From DALYJJ01 sp031969915 (lineage in GTDB: Bacteria; Acidobacteriota; Terriglobia; Bryobacterales; Bryobacteraceae), in the NCBI GenBank assembly GCA_031969915.1, contig DALYJJ010000173.1, positions 1 to 11,460 on the forward strand: 11,460 bases of DNA. Reading direction: 5' to 3'. This document shows positions 1 to 6,591 of this stretch, piece after piece (position 1 is the stretch's first letter; each line of letters opens with the position of its first letter). A model generated the notes under the pieces. The model worked only from the letters and a program-made list of their open reading frames with translations, did no database searches and was not told the DNA's origin. A program made the position numbers and the translations under genes.

Positions 1-972
1 CGCATCGGCCTCGGGATCCTCCGTCACGCAGTCCGTCCGCGGCGCATTGCGAACCGCGGACATGCGGAACCGAAAGGGCGGCGTCCAGCGCACCAGGAAG
101 TAGCGTCTCCGCTGCTCTTGGGCCACGCCGACCTGCCAAAGGCCGGTGCTCCGCCCACACTTCCGCGGGGGCCCCAGGAACGCGGCGTCGCGCCCGATGC
201 TCCCGTGCGCTCCGCGCAGCGCATCCCGCCCCGCAGCCTCGCTCCAGGCGGCGGCTTGCTCCCAGGGAAGCGAAAGCCACTCGTCCACGAATCCGCTCGG
301 CCCGAGCGCAACCGGGTCCACCCGCTGGACGCGGTCTCCCACAACGCGAAACCGCCGCACCGCCAGCCGGGTCAACAGGCTCGAATCGACACTTCCCGTT
401 TGAAATTCGATATGTATGCCGTCCGCCGACGCGGCGCCGTCCGGCATCCCGTCGCCGATGTTACCCCGCTCCAGGGCAGCCAGGAGCCGGATCGACTCCC
501 CTTCCACTACGTCCACCCGGAAGACCCGGTAATCAATCTGCCGCCATGTTGAACCGCACGAGCTCCGCAGGCCCACCGCGAGCACCAGGCACTCCCCGCC
601 GCGCCCGGCCTCCTTTGACACCCGCAGCGCAACCAGCTCCAGTGGCCGGTAGCCTGGCTCGCGATCACTCGTCTGCTCCAGGCGCCACACCAGCCGCATC
701 GGCTGCCGCCGCCGATTGAATAGGTAAGCCGACTCGTCGAACCCACATTCACTGCCGATCCCCGTGCGCACCGTCAGGAAGTTCCCCTGCTCCCGCACTT
801 CCAGGGGCGACAGGTAGCCCAGGAAACTACCATCCGGGCAAGGCGGACCTGTGCGGCTCTCGCCGCAAAACAACCCCGCCCCACGCAGCTCGCGGTTGAG
901 CGAAGCCGTCAACGCGCCTGGATCGCTTTCCTCTCCCGCCAGCGCCAGTCGCGCTTCGATCCACTCTCTCAA
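1..972 (-). CDS. Hypothetical protein, partial at left edge, start uncertain
   Basis: I do not recognise this protein. One reverse-strand frame stays open from 1026 to the window edge with no internal stop and strongly G/C-biased third positions, so it is a real gene whose C-terminus lies outside. No ATG or GTG lies in frame near its 5' end. The furthest upstream usable start is TTG at 972, giving about 324 visible residues. The frame stays open through 973-1026 but that stretch is the terminator of the preceding gene; a TGA at 1027-1029 closes it. The N-terminus has an amphipathic helix-like segment (LREWIEARLALAG), and the rest looks beta-rich with several Cys (for example LFCGES, SECGFDES, RSSCGS). 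No signal peptide is visible, unlike the neighbours, so the N-terminus may be truncated. Coding status is confident; start and function are not. Confidence 0.75.
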   Translation of the reverse strand, partial: MREWIEARLALAGEESDPGALTASLNRELRGAGLFCGESRTGPPCPDGSFLGYLSPLEVREQGNFLTVRTGIGSECGFDESAYLFNRRRQPMRLVWRLEQTSDREPGYRPLELVALRVSKEAGRGGECLVLAVGLRSSCGSTWRQIDYRVFRVDVVEGESIRLLAALERGNIGDGMPDGAASADGIHIEFQTGSVDSSLLTRLAVRRFRVVGDRVQRVDPVALGPSGFVDEWLSLPWEQAAAWSEAAGRDALRGAHGSIGRDAAFLGPPRKCGRSTGLWQVGVAQEQRRRYFLVRWTPPFRFRMSAVRNAPRTDCVTEDPEADA

Positions 973-995
973 GTGCCGCTTGGCGTCGTCGCGCG

Positions 996-1023
996 AAAAA
1001 AAGGGCGCACTCTCCGTGCGCCC
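996..1023 (-). terminator. Rho-independent terminator after the ankyrin/toroid gene
   Basis: Read on the minus strand there is a perfect 8-bp stem, GGGCGCAC and GTGCGCCC, with a GGAGA loop, followed directly by seven T. It begins 26 nt after the stop codon of the gene ending at 1050. This is a textbook intrinsic terminator. The T tract and 3' arm also lie within the upward extension of the reading frame of the left-edge gene. Confidence 0.9.
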
Positions 1024-1049
1024 CGCTCACAGCAAAGAGGAAATGGTGT

Positions 1050-2447
1050 TCAGAACACTCCGCTCACCATCACACCCGGCTCCTTCGGCTGCGTCAGCGC
1101 CAATGCCATCGCCGCCCAGCTCGTTCCGGCCGCGGAGATCCACTGATCCCGTCCGTGCGGAAATCCGCTGTCCTTGAACACCTGCACCGGGCTCGCGCGC
1201 GTGCGCACCATCCAGGAGCCGTCCGGCATTTGCGTGCGCAACAGGTACGTCACGGCGTGCTGGAAGGCTCGGTCCTCCGGCTGCAACACCCGCGCCTCAT
1301 ACAGCGCCACCAGTGCCTGACCCGTCGCGTACGCGTCCGACTCCAGGCCGGGCAGTTGCGCCCACCCGCCGTCGGCGCGCTGCTGGGCCAGTAATTCGCC
1401 CGCCGCACGCTCGATGTCCTTGTCATCCGCTTTCAGCCACGCCAGCCCAAGGAGCTTCATCGAACGGTCCTCCTGGGTTGCCGGCGCCGCCTGCCGCAGC
1501 CACTCGCCCGCCTTCGCGATGCGCTCGCCGGAGTCCCGGCCGAAGATCTGCATGGCCCGAATACTCAGCGCCGCGGCGGTGAACTGGCTTGCTTCAAGAG
1601 GCGGACGGAACGGAATGATCGTGAAGCTGCCATCCGCCCTTTGCGTCCGTGCGATCGCGGCGATCATCGCGTCGGTCACATCGTTCGCCGCGTATCCCTC
1701 AGCCGCCAAGCCAAGCAGCGAATAACTCACCGTGATCGCCGGATTCGGAAGCGCGATCGTGCCCTCGGCCATTTGCTGGCGCAGCGGCTTGAACATCGCC
1801 ATCACGGCCTTCACCTGCTGCTGCGAAATGGCTTCATCCACGTGCAGGCCGCGCTCCCGCGCCGCGCCATACATCATCTGCGGCAGCGACTGGTGATGGC
1901 ACGAAACGCAACCCGAAACCTTCACAAACTGCGGCCCGCTCTTCTGCAACACGGCCACGGCGCTCTCCACCGATCTCCGCACCGCCTCGGTATCCCGCGC
2001 GCCCGCCGCCTTCAAACGTTCCACCATCGAAACGTTTCCGCGCCGCGATGCCCAGGTCAGCGCCGTTTCGCCCATCTGGTTGCGGGCGTTCGGATCCACA
2101 CCCTGTTTCAGAAGCGCATCCACCAGCGCTACGTTCGGTGTGTCCGCTCCCGCCGCCCACATCAGCGTGGTCGAGCCATGCATGTCCGTCGTCTTGGCAT
2201 CCGCTCCGCGCTCCAGCAGCGCGCGAGTCATCTCCAGGTTCCCGTTCACAACCGCGAACAGAATCGCCTGGGAGCCCACAAATCTCTGTTCGTTCGGATC
2301 CGCCCCGGCAGCCAGCAACTGCTTCACGCTCTGCGTGTCGTTCGATAACACCGCTCCGAACAAAGGCGTCGGTGGCCGTAAGTCCGGAATCTGGGCCGGC
2401 AAGACCAAGCTCGCCAACACTCCTGCGCATACTACTCGTGCAACCAA
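1050..2447 (-). CDS. Exported ankyrin-repeat, CxxCH, cyclase-like alpha/alpha-toroid protein
   Basis: Predicted periplasmic or surface protein of 465 residues. Residues 1-19 form a Sec-type signal (MVARVVCAGVLASLVLPAQ). Residues about 26-150 hold four ankyrin repeats (LLAAGADPN, LLERGADA, LLKQGVDPN and LKAAGA are diagnostic). A CxxCH motif lies at 180-184 (CVSCHHQS), and residues about 185-453 form a prenyltransferase/squalene-cyclase-like toroid with QW-like turns (QRADGSF, QRADGGWAQL, QMPDGSW). The DxDD catalytic motif of squalene-hopene cyclases is not seen, so terpene cyclisation is not supported. The CxxCH could attach haem c or bind a metal; this is inference. Start chosen: TTG at 2447, because GAGGAGG lies 10 nt upstream and the signal peptide follows at once. 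An in-frame ATG at 2561 would overlap the upstream gene and bury the signal. It lies 59 bp after the GH51-like gene, so it is probably co-transcribed with it. Confidence 0.88.
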   Translation of the reverse strand: MVARVVCAGVLASLVLPAQIPDLRPPTPLFGAVLSNDTQSVKQLLAAGADPNEQRFVGSQAILFAVVNGNLEMTRALLERGADAKTTDMHGSTTLMWAAGADTPNVALVDALLKQGVDPNARNQMGETALTWASRRGNVSMVERLKAAGARDTEAVRRSVESAVAVLQKSGPQFVKVSGCVSCHHQSLPQMMYGAARERGLHVDEAISQQQVKAVMAMFKPLRQQMAEGTIALPNPAITVSYSLLGLAAEGYAANDVTDAMIAAIARTQRADGSFTIIPFRPPLEASQFTAAALSIRAMQIFGRDSGERIAKAGEWLRQAAPATQEDRSMKLLGLAWLKADDKDIERAAGELLAQQRADGGWAQLPGLESDAYATGQALVALYEARVLQPEDRAFQHAVTYLLRTQMPDGSWMVRTRASPVQVFKDSGFPHGRDQWISAAGTSWAAMALALTQPKEPGVMVSGVF

Positions 2448-2457
2448 TTTCTCTGTG

Positions 2458-2464
2458 CCTCCTC
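2458..2464 (-). promoter_or_regulatory. Shine-Dalgarno that fixes a TTG start at 2447
   Basis: GAGGAGG on the minus strand lies 10 nt before TTG at 2447. It is the only strong ribosome binding site near this gene and directly precedes codons for a signal peptide. Confidence 0.7.
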
Positions 2465-2482
2465 TGTCGAAACACGCGACAG
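2464..2482 (-). promoter_or_regulatory. Small hairpin at the ribosome binding site
   Basis: CTGTCG and CGACAG form a 6-bp stem with a 7-nt loop, ending at the edge of the Shine-Dalgarno of the toroid gene, in the 59-bp gap after the GH51-like gene. It could modulate translation or protect a processed mRNA end. It may also be chance in GC-rich DNA. Confidence 0.3.
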
Positions 2483-2506
2483 AAGGCACGGGATTCGGCT
2501 CAGGCT

Positions 2507-4027
2507 CTACGAGCCGAGTTCCAGGTCCACCGCGCTCACCGACGCCGCCGGGAAACGCCAACGCCCGCCTGGCGCCACGTGCTCTTTGGGCGCGAACACG
2601 TGCGGCTGATCCAGGCCCACCGCGGTCCTCGCCTCGTCCGGGGCGATCTCGAACACCCGCGCCCCGGTCACCGTCCGGCCGGTCACGTGAAAGGTCGTCT
2701 CCACGCTCCGGGTGAAGCTCTTATTCAGCACGTGCAGAAAAACCCGGTTTTCCGTGCGGCTCGCCGCAATGTCCAAGTCCGGATGCCCGGTCTTCACGGC
2801 CACGCCGTGCTTGCCGTTGTGCCGCTTGAACAGCCGCATGATCGAACCTACCGGTGTCAGGTAACTCACACCCCTGGGCGTTTGCAGCATCACGGCGTTC
2901 ACCGTCCAGCGGTTGCCCGCGAAGTCCGCGCCGGTGGTCATCCGCACTTTCGCGCCGTGGCGATGATAGATATTCATGGTTCGCGCGTGATAGGCCGCCG
3001 ATAGCCACTCCAGTAAGATCGGGTTCGCGTTGTGCGGCACAAGGCTTAAGTGGCCTTCGGTGATGGTGAGCAACTGCCGCGCCCGGGCCGCCGTCAAGGC
3101 CTGTTCGAACTCGATCACGCGCTTCTCCACCACGTCGCCGAGTTCCAGTAACTCCTCCCACGCCGCCGCCGGATCTTTCTGATACCGGTTTCCGCGTAAC
3201 AGGGTGTTTTCCCGCCGCGGCGACATGCCCATCATGTGAAAAGCGACATAGTCGATGTGCTCGCCCGCCTGCTTGAGTAACTCGTGCGCCCACATCTCGC
3301 GCCCCGCCGGCCCGCGCCCGTAGTCCCCCCAGCCCAGTAACTGGATGGTGCGGTCCCGCTCTCTCATGGCTTTGGAGAACTCCACCGTGGCGCGGATCGC
3401 GGCGTCCCGGGAAAATACTTCGTTGCCGTACGAGGTCTCATTCCCCAACTGCCACAGCTTCACCGTCAGCGGTTGTGCGGAGCCGTTCGCCGCCCGCTCC
3501 TTGTGGTCCGGGTCGTTGCAGTAGGAAACCCAATCCGCGGCCTCCCGCGCATCGCCCCACCGCCCGTCCTTCCGGTAGCGTTCCACTCCGTCGCCCAGGA
3601 AGTTGACGCAATAGAGCGGCGCCGCGCCCACCCGGCGGCAGAAGTCGACGAACTCGTGCGTCCCTACGCGGTGGTCTTCCCATCCGCTCCACACGTAGTT
3701 GTACATCGGCGGCCGCCGGCGCGCCGGGCCCAGGCCTTCCCGCCACCGATAATACCGGCAGTACAGGCCGCCCCAGCGCATGACGTCCGGCGCAAGGTCG
3801 CGCGTCACGTCCACAAAGTCCTTCCGCCAATCGTCGCGCTCATAGTCCCACGACGCCGCCACCGAACCGTCGGTCACCCCCAACGGTTCCATGAACTGCA
3901 TGTAGAAGAGCGGCGAAAAGTCGAATTGCGGCTCCGGATCGATCACAATCCCCTCCGCCGCCGCCCCCGCCGCGATCGCTCCGCCACCCGCCGCCAACAA
4001 CGTGCGCCTGGTCATGGAAACAAGCAT
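2507..4027 (-). CDS. Tat-exported GH51-like glycoside hydrolase (alpha-L-arabinofuranosidase-like)
   Basis: Predicted secreted glycosidase of 506 residues. The N-terminus has a twin-arginine signal, TRRTLLAAGGGAIAAGAAA, implying Tat export. The body resembles the GH51 (beta/alpha)8 barrel: DVMRWGGLYCRYYRWREGLG (81-100) corresponds to the family's 'RWPGGN...W..G.G' stretch, and GTHEFVDFCRRVGAAPLYCVN (about 122-142) to the next strand and helix. WQLGNE (192-197) puts Glu197 as candidate acid/base, and TITEGH (321-326) puts Glu324 as candidate nucleophile. VAFHMMG (261-267) matches a conserved active-site strand. The C-terminal part is a beta-rich accessory domain. In the family these enzymes release terminal arabinofuranosyl units; the exact substrate here is unknown. 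Start: ATG 4027, or ATG 4015, which begins four residues before the Tat arginine pair. Neither has a clear ribosome binding site. It heads a probable operon with the toroid/ankyrin gene. Confidence 0.82.
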   Translation of the reverse strand: MLVSMTRRTLLAAGGGAIAAGAAAEGIVIDPEPQFDFSPLFYMQFMEPLGVTDGSVAASWDYERDDWRKDFVDVTRDLAPDVMRWGGLYCRYYRWREGLGPARRRPPMYNYVWSGWEDHRVGTHEFVDFCRRVGAAPLYCVNFLGDGVERYRKDGRWGDAREAADWVSYCNDPDHKERAANGSAQPLTVKLWQLGNETSYGNEVFSRDAAIRATVEFSKAMRERDRTIQLLGWGDYGRGPAGREMWAHELLKQAGEHIDYVAFHMMGMSPRRENTLLRGNRYQKDPAAAWEELLELGDVVEKRVIEFEQALTAARARQLLTITEGHLSLVPHNANPILLEWLSAAYHARTMNIYHRHGAKVRMTTGADFAGNRWTVNAVMLQTPRGVSYLTPVGSIMRLFKRHNGKHGVAVKTGHPDLDIAASRTENRVFLHVLNKSFTRSVETTFHVTGRTVTGARVFEIAPDEARTAVGLDQPHVFAPKEHVAPGGRWRFPAASVSAVDLELGS

Positions 4028-4032
4028 AAGAT
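4027..4032 (+). promoter_or_regulatory. Possible -10 element for a leaderless methyltransferase mRNA
   Basis: TAAGAT matches TATAAT at four of six positions, and its usual start point, 7 nt downstream, would be the G of the GTG codon at 4039. No Shine-Dalgarno at normal spacing precedes that GTG, which fits a leaderless message. No convincing -35 is visible, so this is weak. Confidence 0.2.
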
Positions 4033-4038
4033 CAATTT

Positions 4039-4827
4039 GTGCGAGCTGCGCTTGTCCTGATCGTCGCCACCCTATGCGCCGCCGCCGAACCGCCCGGCCG
4101 CGCCGCGCTTCGAGCCTTCCAGCAGTGGAAACAACGGCCCGCCAACGCTGTGCTCGAATGGGACGAGTCGCTGAGCCGGTATCGAGCGAGCCTGCGCGCC
4201 GCCGGCCTCTCGGAGCGCGCCGCCGAGCGGACGATGCGCCTCATCGCTGCCTACGACGAAGCCGATCTCTACAACCGCGTCTACACCGGCGCGCCTTCGT
4301 TCAACACGCAGCCTAACCGCTTCCTGGTGGAAGCGGCCGCCGCGATCCCGGCCGCCGGCTCGGCCCTTGACGCCGGGATGGGCCAGGGCCGCAACGCTCT
4401 CTTCCTCGCCTCGAAGGGTTGGAAAGTCACGGGCTTCGATGTCGCCGAAGCTGGCCTCCGCGCCGCCTCCGCCCGCGCCGCCGCGCTGGGCCTTGCCGTG
4501 GAAACCGTGCACGCGTCCGACGAAGAGTTCGACTTCGGCCGCTCGAAGTGGGACCTCATCGCCATCATCCACGCCATGGAGAAGCGCACCGTGCACCGCG
4601 TCCGGCGCGCCCTGAAACCAGGCGGCTATGTCATCGTCGAGGCCGCGCTCATTGAACCTGGCGGGTACCCTCACGGCTATGTGAAGGACGAACTCCGCGA
4701 AGTGTTTCGCGGGTACCACATTCTGCGCTACGAAGAGACGCAAGCGCCGCATGACTTCGGCGATGACTTAACCAAGCCGGAGCCGCTCGTCCGTCTGCTG
4801 GCACGGAAGCCTACCGCGCCGCGCTGA
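4039..4827 (+). CDS. Class I SAM-dependent methyltransferase with an apparent signal peptide
   Basis: Protein of 262 residues from a GTG start. The first 16 residues (MRAALVLIVATLCAAA) look like a cleavable Sec signal. A helical linker follows to about residue 95. The Rossmann core then shows motif I, LDAGMGQGRNALFLA (about 109-123), the post-I acidic strand VTGFDV (about 129-134), a motif-IV-like WDLIAII and a motif-VI-like LKPGGYVIVEAAL. Its nearest general resemblance is to small-molecule methyltransferases; the acceptor is unknown. An exported SAM enzyme is odd because SAM is cytoplasmic, so either the signal acts as a membrane anchor or the true start is downstream. No better downstream start is obvious before the linker. 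It diverges from the GH51-like gene with 11 bp between start codons, and its last 17 bp overlap the convergent second toroid gene. Confidence 0.82.
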   Translation: MRAALVLIVATLCAAAEPPGRAALRAFQQWKQRPANAVLEWDESLSRYRASLRAAGLSERAAERTMRLIAAYDEADLYNRVYTGAPSFNTQPNRFLVEAAAAIPAAGSALDAGMGQGRNALFLASKGWKVTGFDVAEAGLRAASARAAALGLAVETVHASDEEFDFGRSKWDLIAIIHAMEKRTVHRVRRALKPGGYVIVEAALIEPGGYPHGYVKDELREVFRGYHILRYEETQAPHDFGDDLTKPEPLVRLLARKPTAPR

Positions 4828-6502
4828 GCAATCGCGCCGTTTCCGGCGAACTGTACGCGATGCCTTTGGTGTGCTCCGCCGGTGTGAGGCCGAGCTTGTC
4901 TTTCACGTTGGCCTTTGCGCCCAGTGCAAGCAGCGCCTTCAGCGCGTCTCTCTTGTGCAGCAACGCCGCCCAACTCAGATCGGTCATGCCCAGGTCATCG
5001 GGCACATCCATCTTTGCACCGCCGCCGACCAGCATCCGAATCAGATCCGCCTGGTCCATCTGCGCCGCCACGTTGAGCGGCGTCGCGGAAAACTGGCCCA
5101 GCAACCGGAACGGACGGTTTGGGTCCGCGCCCTTTTCCAGCAGCAGGCGCACCATTGCCTGGTCTCCCGTGAACAGCGCGATCGCGAGCGCATGGGCGCC
5201 GAACCGGGCCCGCTGCGCCGGCGCCACCGACGCTCCTGCGCGCAAAAGCACGTCGATCGTCTCCGTGTTCCCGCCGAACAACGAGGCGATCATCAGCGCG
5301 TCGTATCCGGCTTTGGTCGCCGTCCGGACCTTCGCGCCTTTGGCCAGCAGCGCTCGCACCTTTGCCGGGTCGTCCGCGGCGAGCATCAGCGCGGTGGTTC
5401 CCCCGGGTGTAGCCGCGGCGGGGTCCAGTTTCTCAACTTCGGCCGTGGTCCCAAACGCCGCCGCCGTCATCCATGGTTCCACCGCCGGCGCAACGCCCTT
5501 GAGCGCGAGCGGCCGCGCGGGGGTCTTCGCCGCGGGCAGCGCTTCGCTCAGCGCCATCACCGCCCACGACGTGGCGGCGCAGGAAAGGTATTGGTCGTGC
5601 CCGTAGGGGAAACCGGACTCGAAGTAGGGCGGGCTCACCGGCGCCTTCGTCTGGATGCGGCTCTTGACGTGCCACGATCCGTCGCCCGCCTGTGTCTTCA
5701 GCAGCCACTCGATCCCGCGTTGAAACGCAGCCTCGGCCGCTCCTACGCCGCCCGCTTGGCGTAGCGCATAGAGGGCTTGACCCGTCGAGTAGGCGTCGGA
5801 CTCCTGCATCGCCGGAAGCTGCGCCCACCCGCCATCGGGCCGCTGGGCCGTCAACAGCGCTCTGGCGGCGGCGCTCCGTTCGCCTTCGGTCGCGCCCGTC
5901 CACTGCAGGCCCAGCAGGCGGTACGTCAGATCCTCGGTCGCCTCCGGCGCGGTGGAGAGCAACCACCGCTTCGCCTTCTCGAGTACGCCGGGTCTTTGTG
6001 CCGCCGGCAGATAGGCCCCCACTGCCCGCGCCGCCACCGCGGTGGCCACAAACAACCCGGCACTGTGCGGCGGACGGGCGTCGAAGGTGGCCCAATTCCC
6101 GCCGGCTTGCTGCGCCCTGGCGATATGCCGCGCGTACAGCGCAGTGGAGAGATTGGGAGCGACCCCGGCCGCATGCGCACCCAGCAGCGCATACCCTTCG
6201 CTCAGCGCGGGATCGATCAGGTGCTCAATGCGCGCCGCGGCGTCCACGTCGGAGAGGAACCGGAATGTACGCTCCGCCGCTGCCTGCGCCGCCGCCTCAT
6301 TCACCGCGATCCCGCGCGCGCGCGCAGCCTCCAGCGCCAGCAGCGGCATCGACTGGTGGTGGCACGACAAACACGGCGACTTCCACTGCCCCGCCACGTT
6401 CTGCAACAACGCCACGGATTTCTGCGCCGCAGCCGCCACACGATCGTCTGCGCCTGCCGCCGCCGCCGCGGCCGCCAACGCCATCACTAGCAAACGCTGC
6501 AT
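4811..6502 (-). CDS. Exported CxxCH, cyclase-like toroid protein with C-terminal ankyrin repeats
   Basis: Protein of 563 residues, related to the product of 1050-2447 but with the modules in the opposite order. Residues 1-18 are a Sec signal (MQRLLVMALAAAAAAAGA). CLSCHHQS at 44-51 contains the CxxCH motif. Residues about 52-325 form the toroid, with QQAGGNW, QRPDGGWAQL and QAGDGSW, and share runs with the sister protein such as DGGWAQLP, SDAY.TGQAL and DSGFP/ESGFP...HDQ/RDQ. Residues about 340-560 carry five or six ankyrin repeats (LLAKGAKV, LLRAGASV, LLEKGADPN, LVGGGAKMDV, LLALGAKANV). No DxDD motif, so cyclase activity is not supported. Start: ATG 6502, with GGAGGG 7 nt upstream and the signal peptide beginning there. 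The in-frame ATG at 6586 would put 28 polar residues before the signal. It is divergent from the MFS gene. Confidence 0.88.
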   Translation of the reverse strand: MQRLLVMALAAAAAAAGADDRVAAAAQKSVALLQNVAGQWKSPCLSCHHQSMPLLALEAARARGIAVNEAAAQAAAERTFRFLSDVDAAARIEHLIDPALSEGYALLGAHAAGVAPNLSTALYARHIARAQQAGGNWATFDARPPHSAGLFVATAVAARAVGAYLPAAQRPGVLEKAKRWLLSTAPEATEDLTYRLLGLQWTGATEGERSAAARALLTAQRPDGGWAQLPAMQESDAYSTGQALYALRQAGGVGAAEAAFQRGIEWLLKTQAGDGSWHVKSRIQTKAPVSPPYFESGFPYGHDQYLSCAATSWAVMALSEALPAAKTPARPLALKGVAPAVEPWMTAAAFGTTAEVEKLDPAAATPGGTTALMLAADDPAKVRALLAKGAKVRTATKAGYDALMIASLFGGNTETIDVLLRAGASVAPAQRARFGAHALAIALFTGDQAMVRLLLEKGADPNRPFRLLGQFSATPLNVAAQMDQADLIRMLVGGGAKMDVPDDLGMTDLSWAALLHKRDALKALLALGAKANVKDKLGLTPAEHTKGIAYSSPETARLLSAAR

Positions 6503-6509
6503 CTCCGTA

Positions 6510-6515
6510 CCCTCC
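6510..6515 (-). promoter_or_regulatory. Shine-Dalgarno that fixes the ATG start at 6502
   Basis: GGAGGG on the minus strand lies 7 nt before ATG 6502, the codon that starts the signal peptide. It rules in favour of this start over the upstream in-frame ATG at 6586. Confidence 0.75.
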
Positions 6516-6543
6516 GAACGCTGGTTCCCCAGGAATTCGTCGA

Positions 6544-6549
6544 AGTATA
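6544..6549 (-). promoter_or_regulatory. Possible -10 element for the second toroid/ankyrin gene
   Basis: TATACT on the minus strand matches TATAAT at five of six positions. It lies 41 bp before the start codon, in the 89-bp gap shared with the divergent MFS gene. No good -35 is seen at 16-18 bp. Confidence 0.3.
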
Positions 6550-6591
6550 CACCAGCGCCCGTGTCCTGCACGCTACCATAGACCAAAGATC

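Noticed and set aside
118..552. Plus-strand open frames over the first 1 kb
   Set aside because: They are antisense to the continuous minus-strand frame that spans 1-972. Their products are Arg/Pro-rich and lack domain-like features. A minus-strand open frame at 24-344 is likewise out of phase with that gene.
827..1030. Small minus-strand gene from GTG 1030
   Set aside because: It begins at the 5' edge of a strong terminator, has no ribosome binding site, and after the T7 tract is out of phase with the clearly coding frame. It is kept only as evidence for a possible indel.
1641..2348. Long plus-strand frame inside the first toroid gene
   Set aside because: It is a shadow frame caused by high GC in third positions. 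Its product is rich in Arg and His and has no recognisable domain.
1050..2447. Functional squalene-hopene cyclase
   Set aside because: QW-like repeats are present, but the DxDD catalytic motif is not seen in either toroid protein, and both are exported.
2448..2561. ATG 2561 as start of the first toroid/ankyrin protein
   Set aside because: It would overlap the GH51-like gene by 55 bp and place 38 residues before an obvious signal peptide. TTG 2447 has a strong ribosome binding site.
6503..6586. ATG 6586 as start of the second toroid/ankyrin protein
   Set aside because: It adds 28 polar residues before the signal peptide. ATG 6502 has GGAGGG at good spacing.
5692..6591. Nine-hundred-base upstream extension of the MFS frame
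   Set aside because: It is antisense to the second toroid gene and low-complexity (Arg, Pro, Ala). The transporter's first helix starts 10 residues after ATG 6592.
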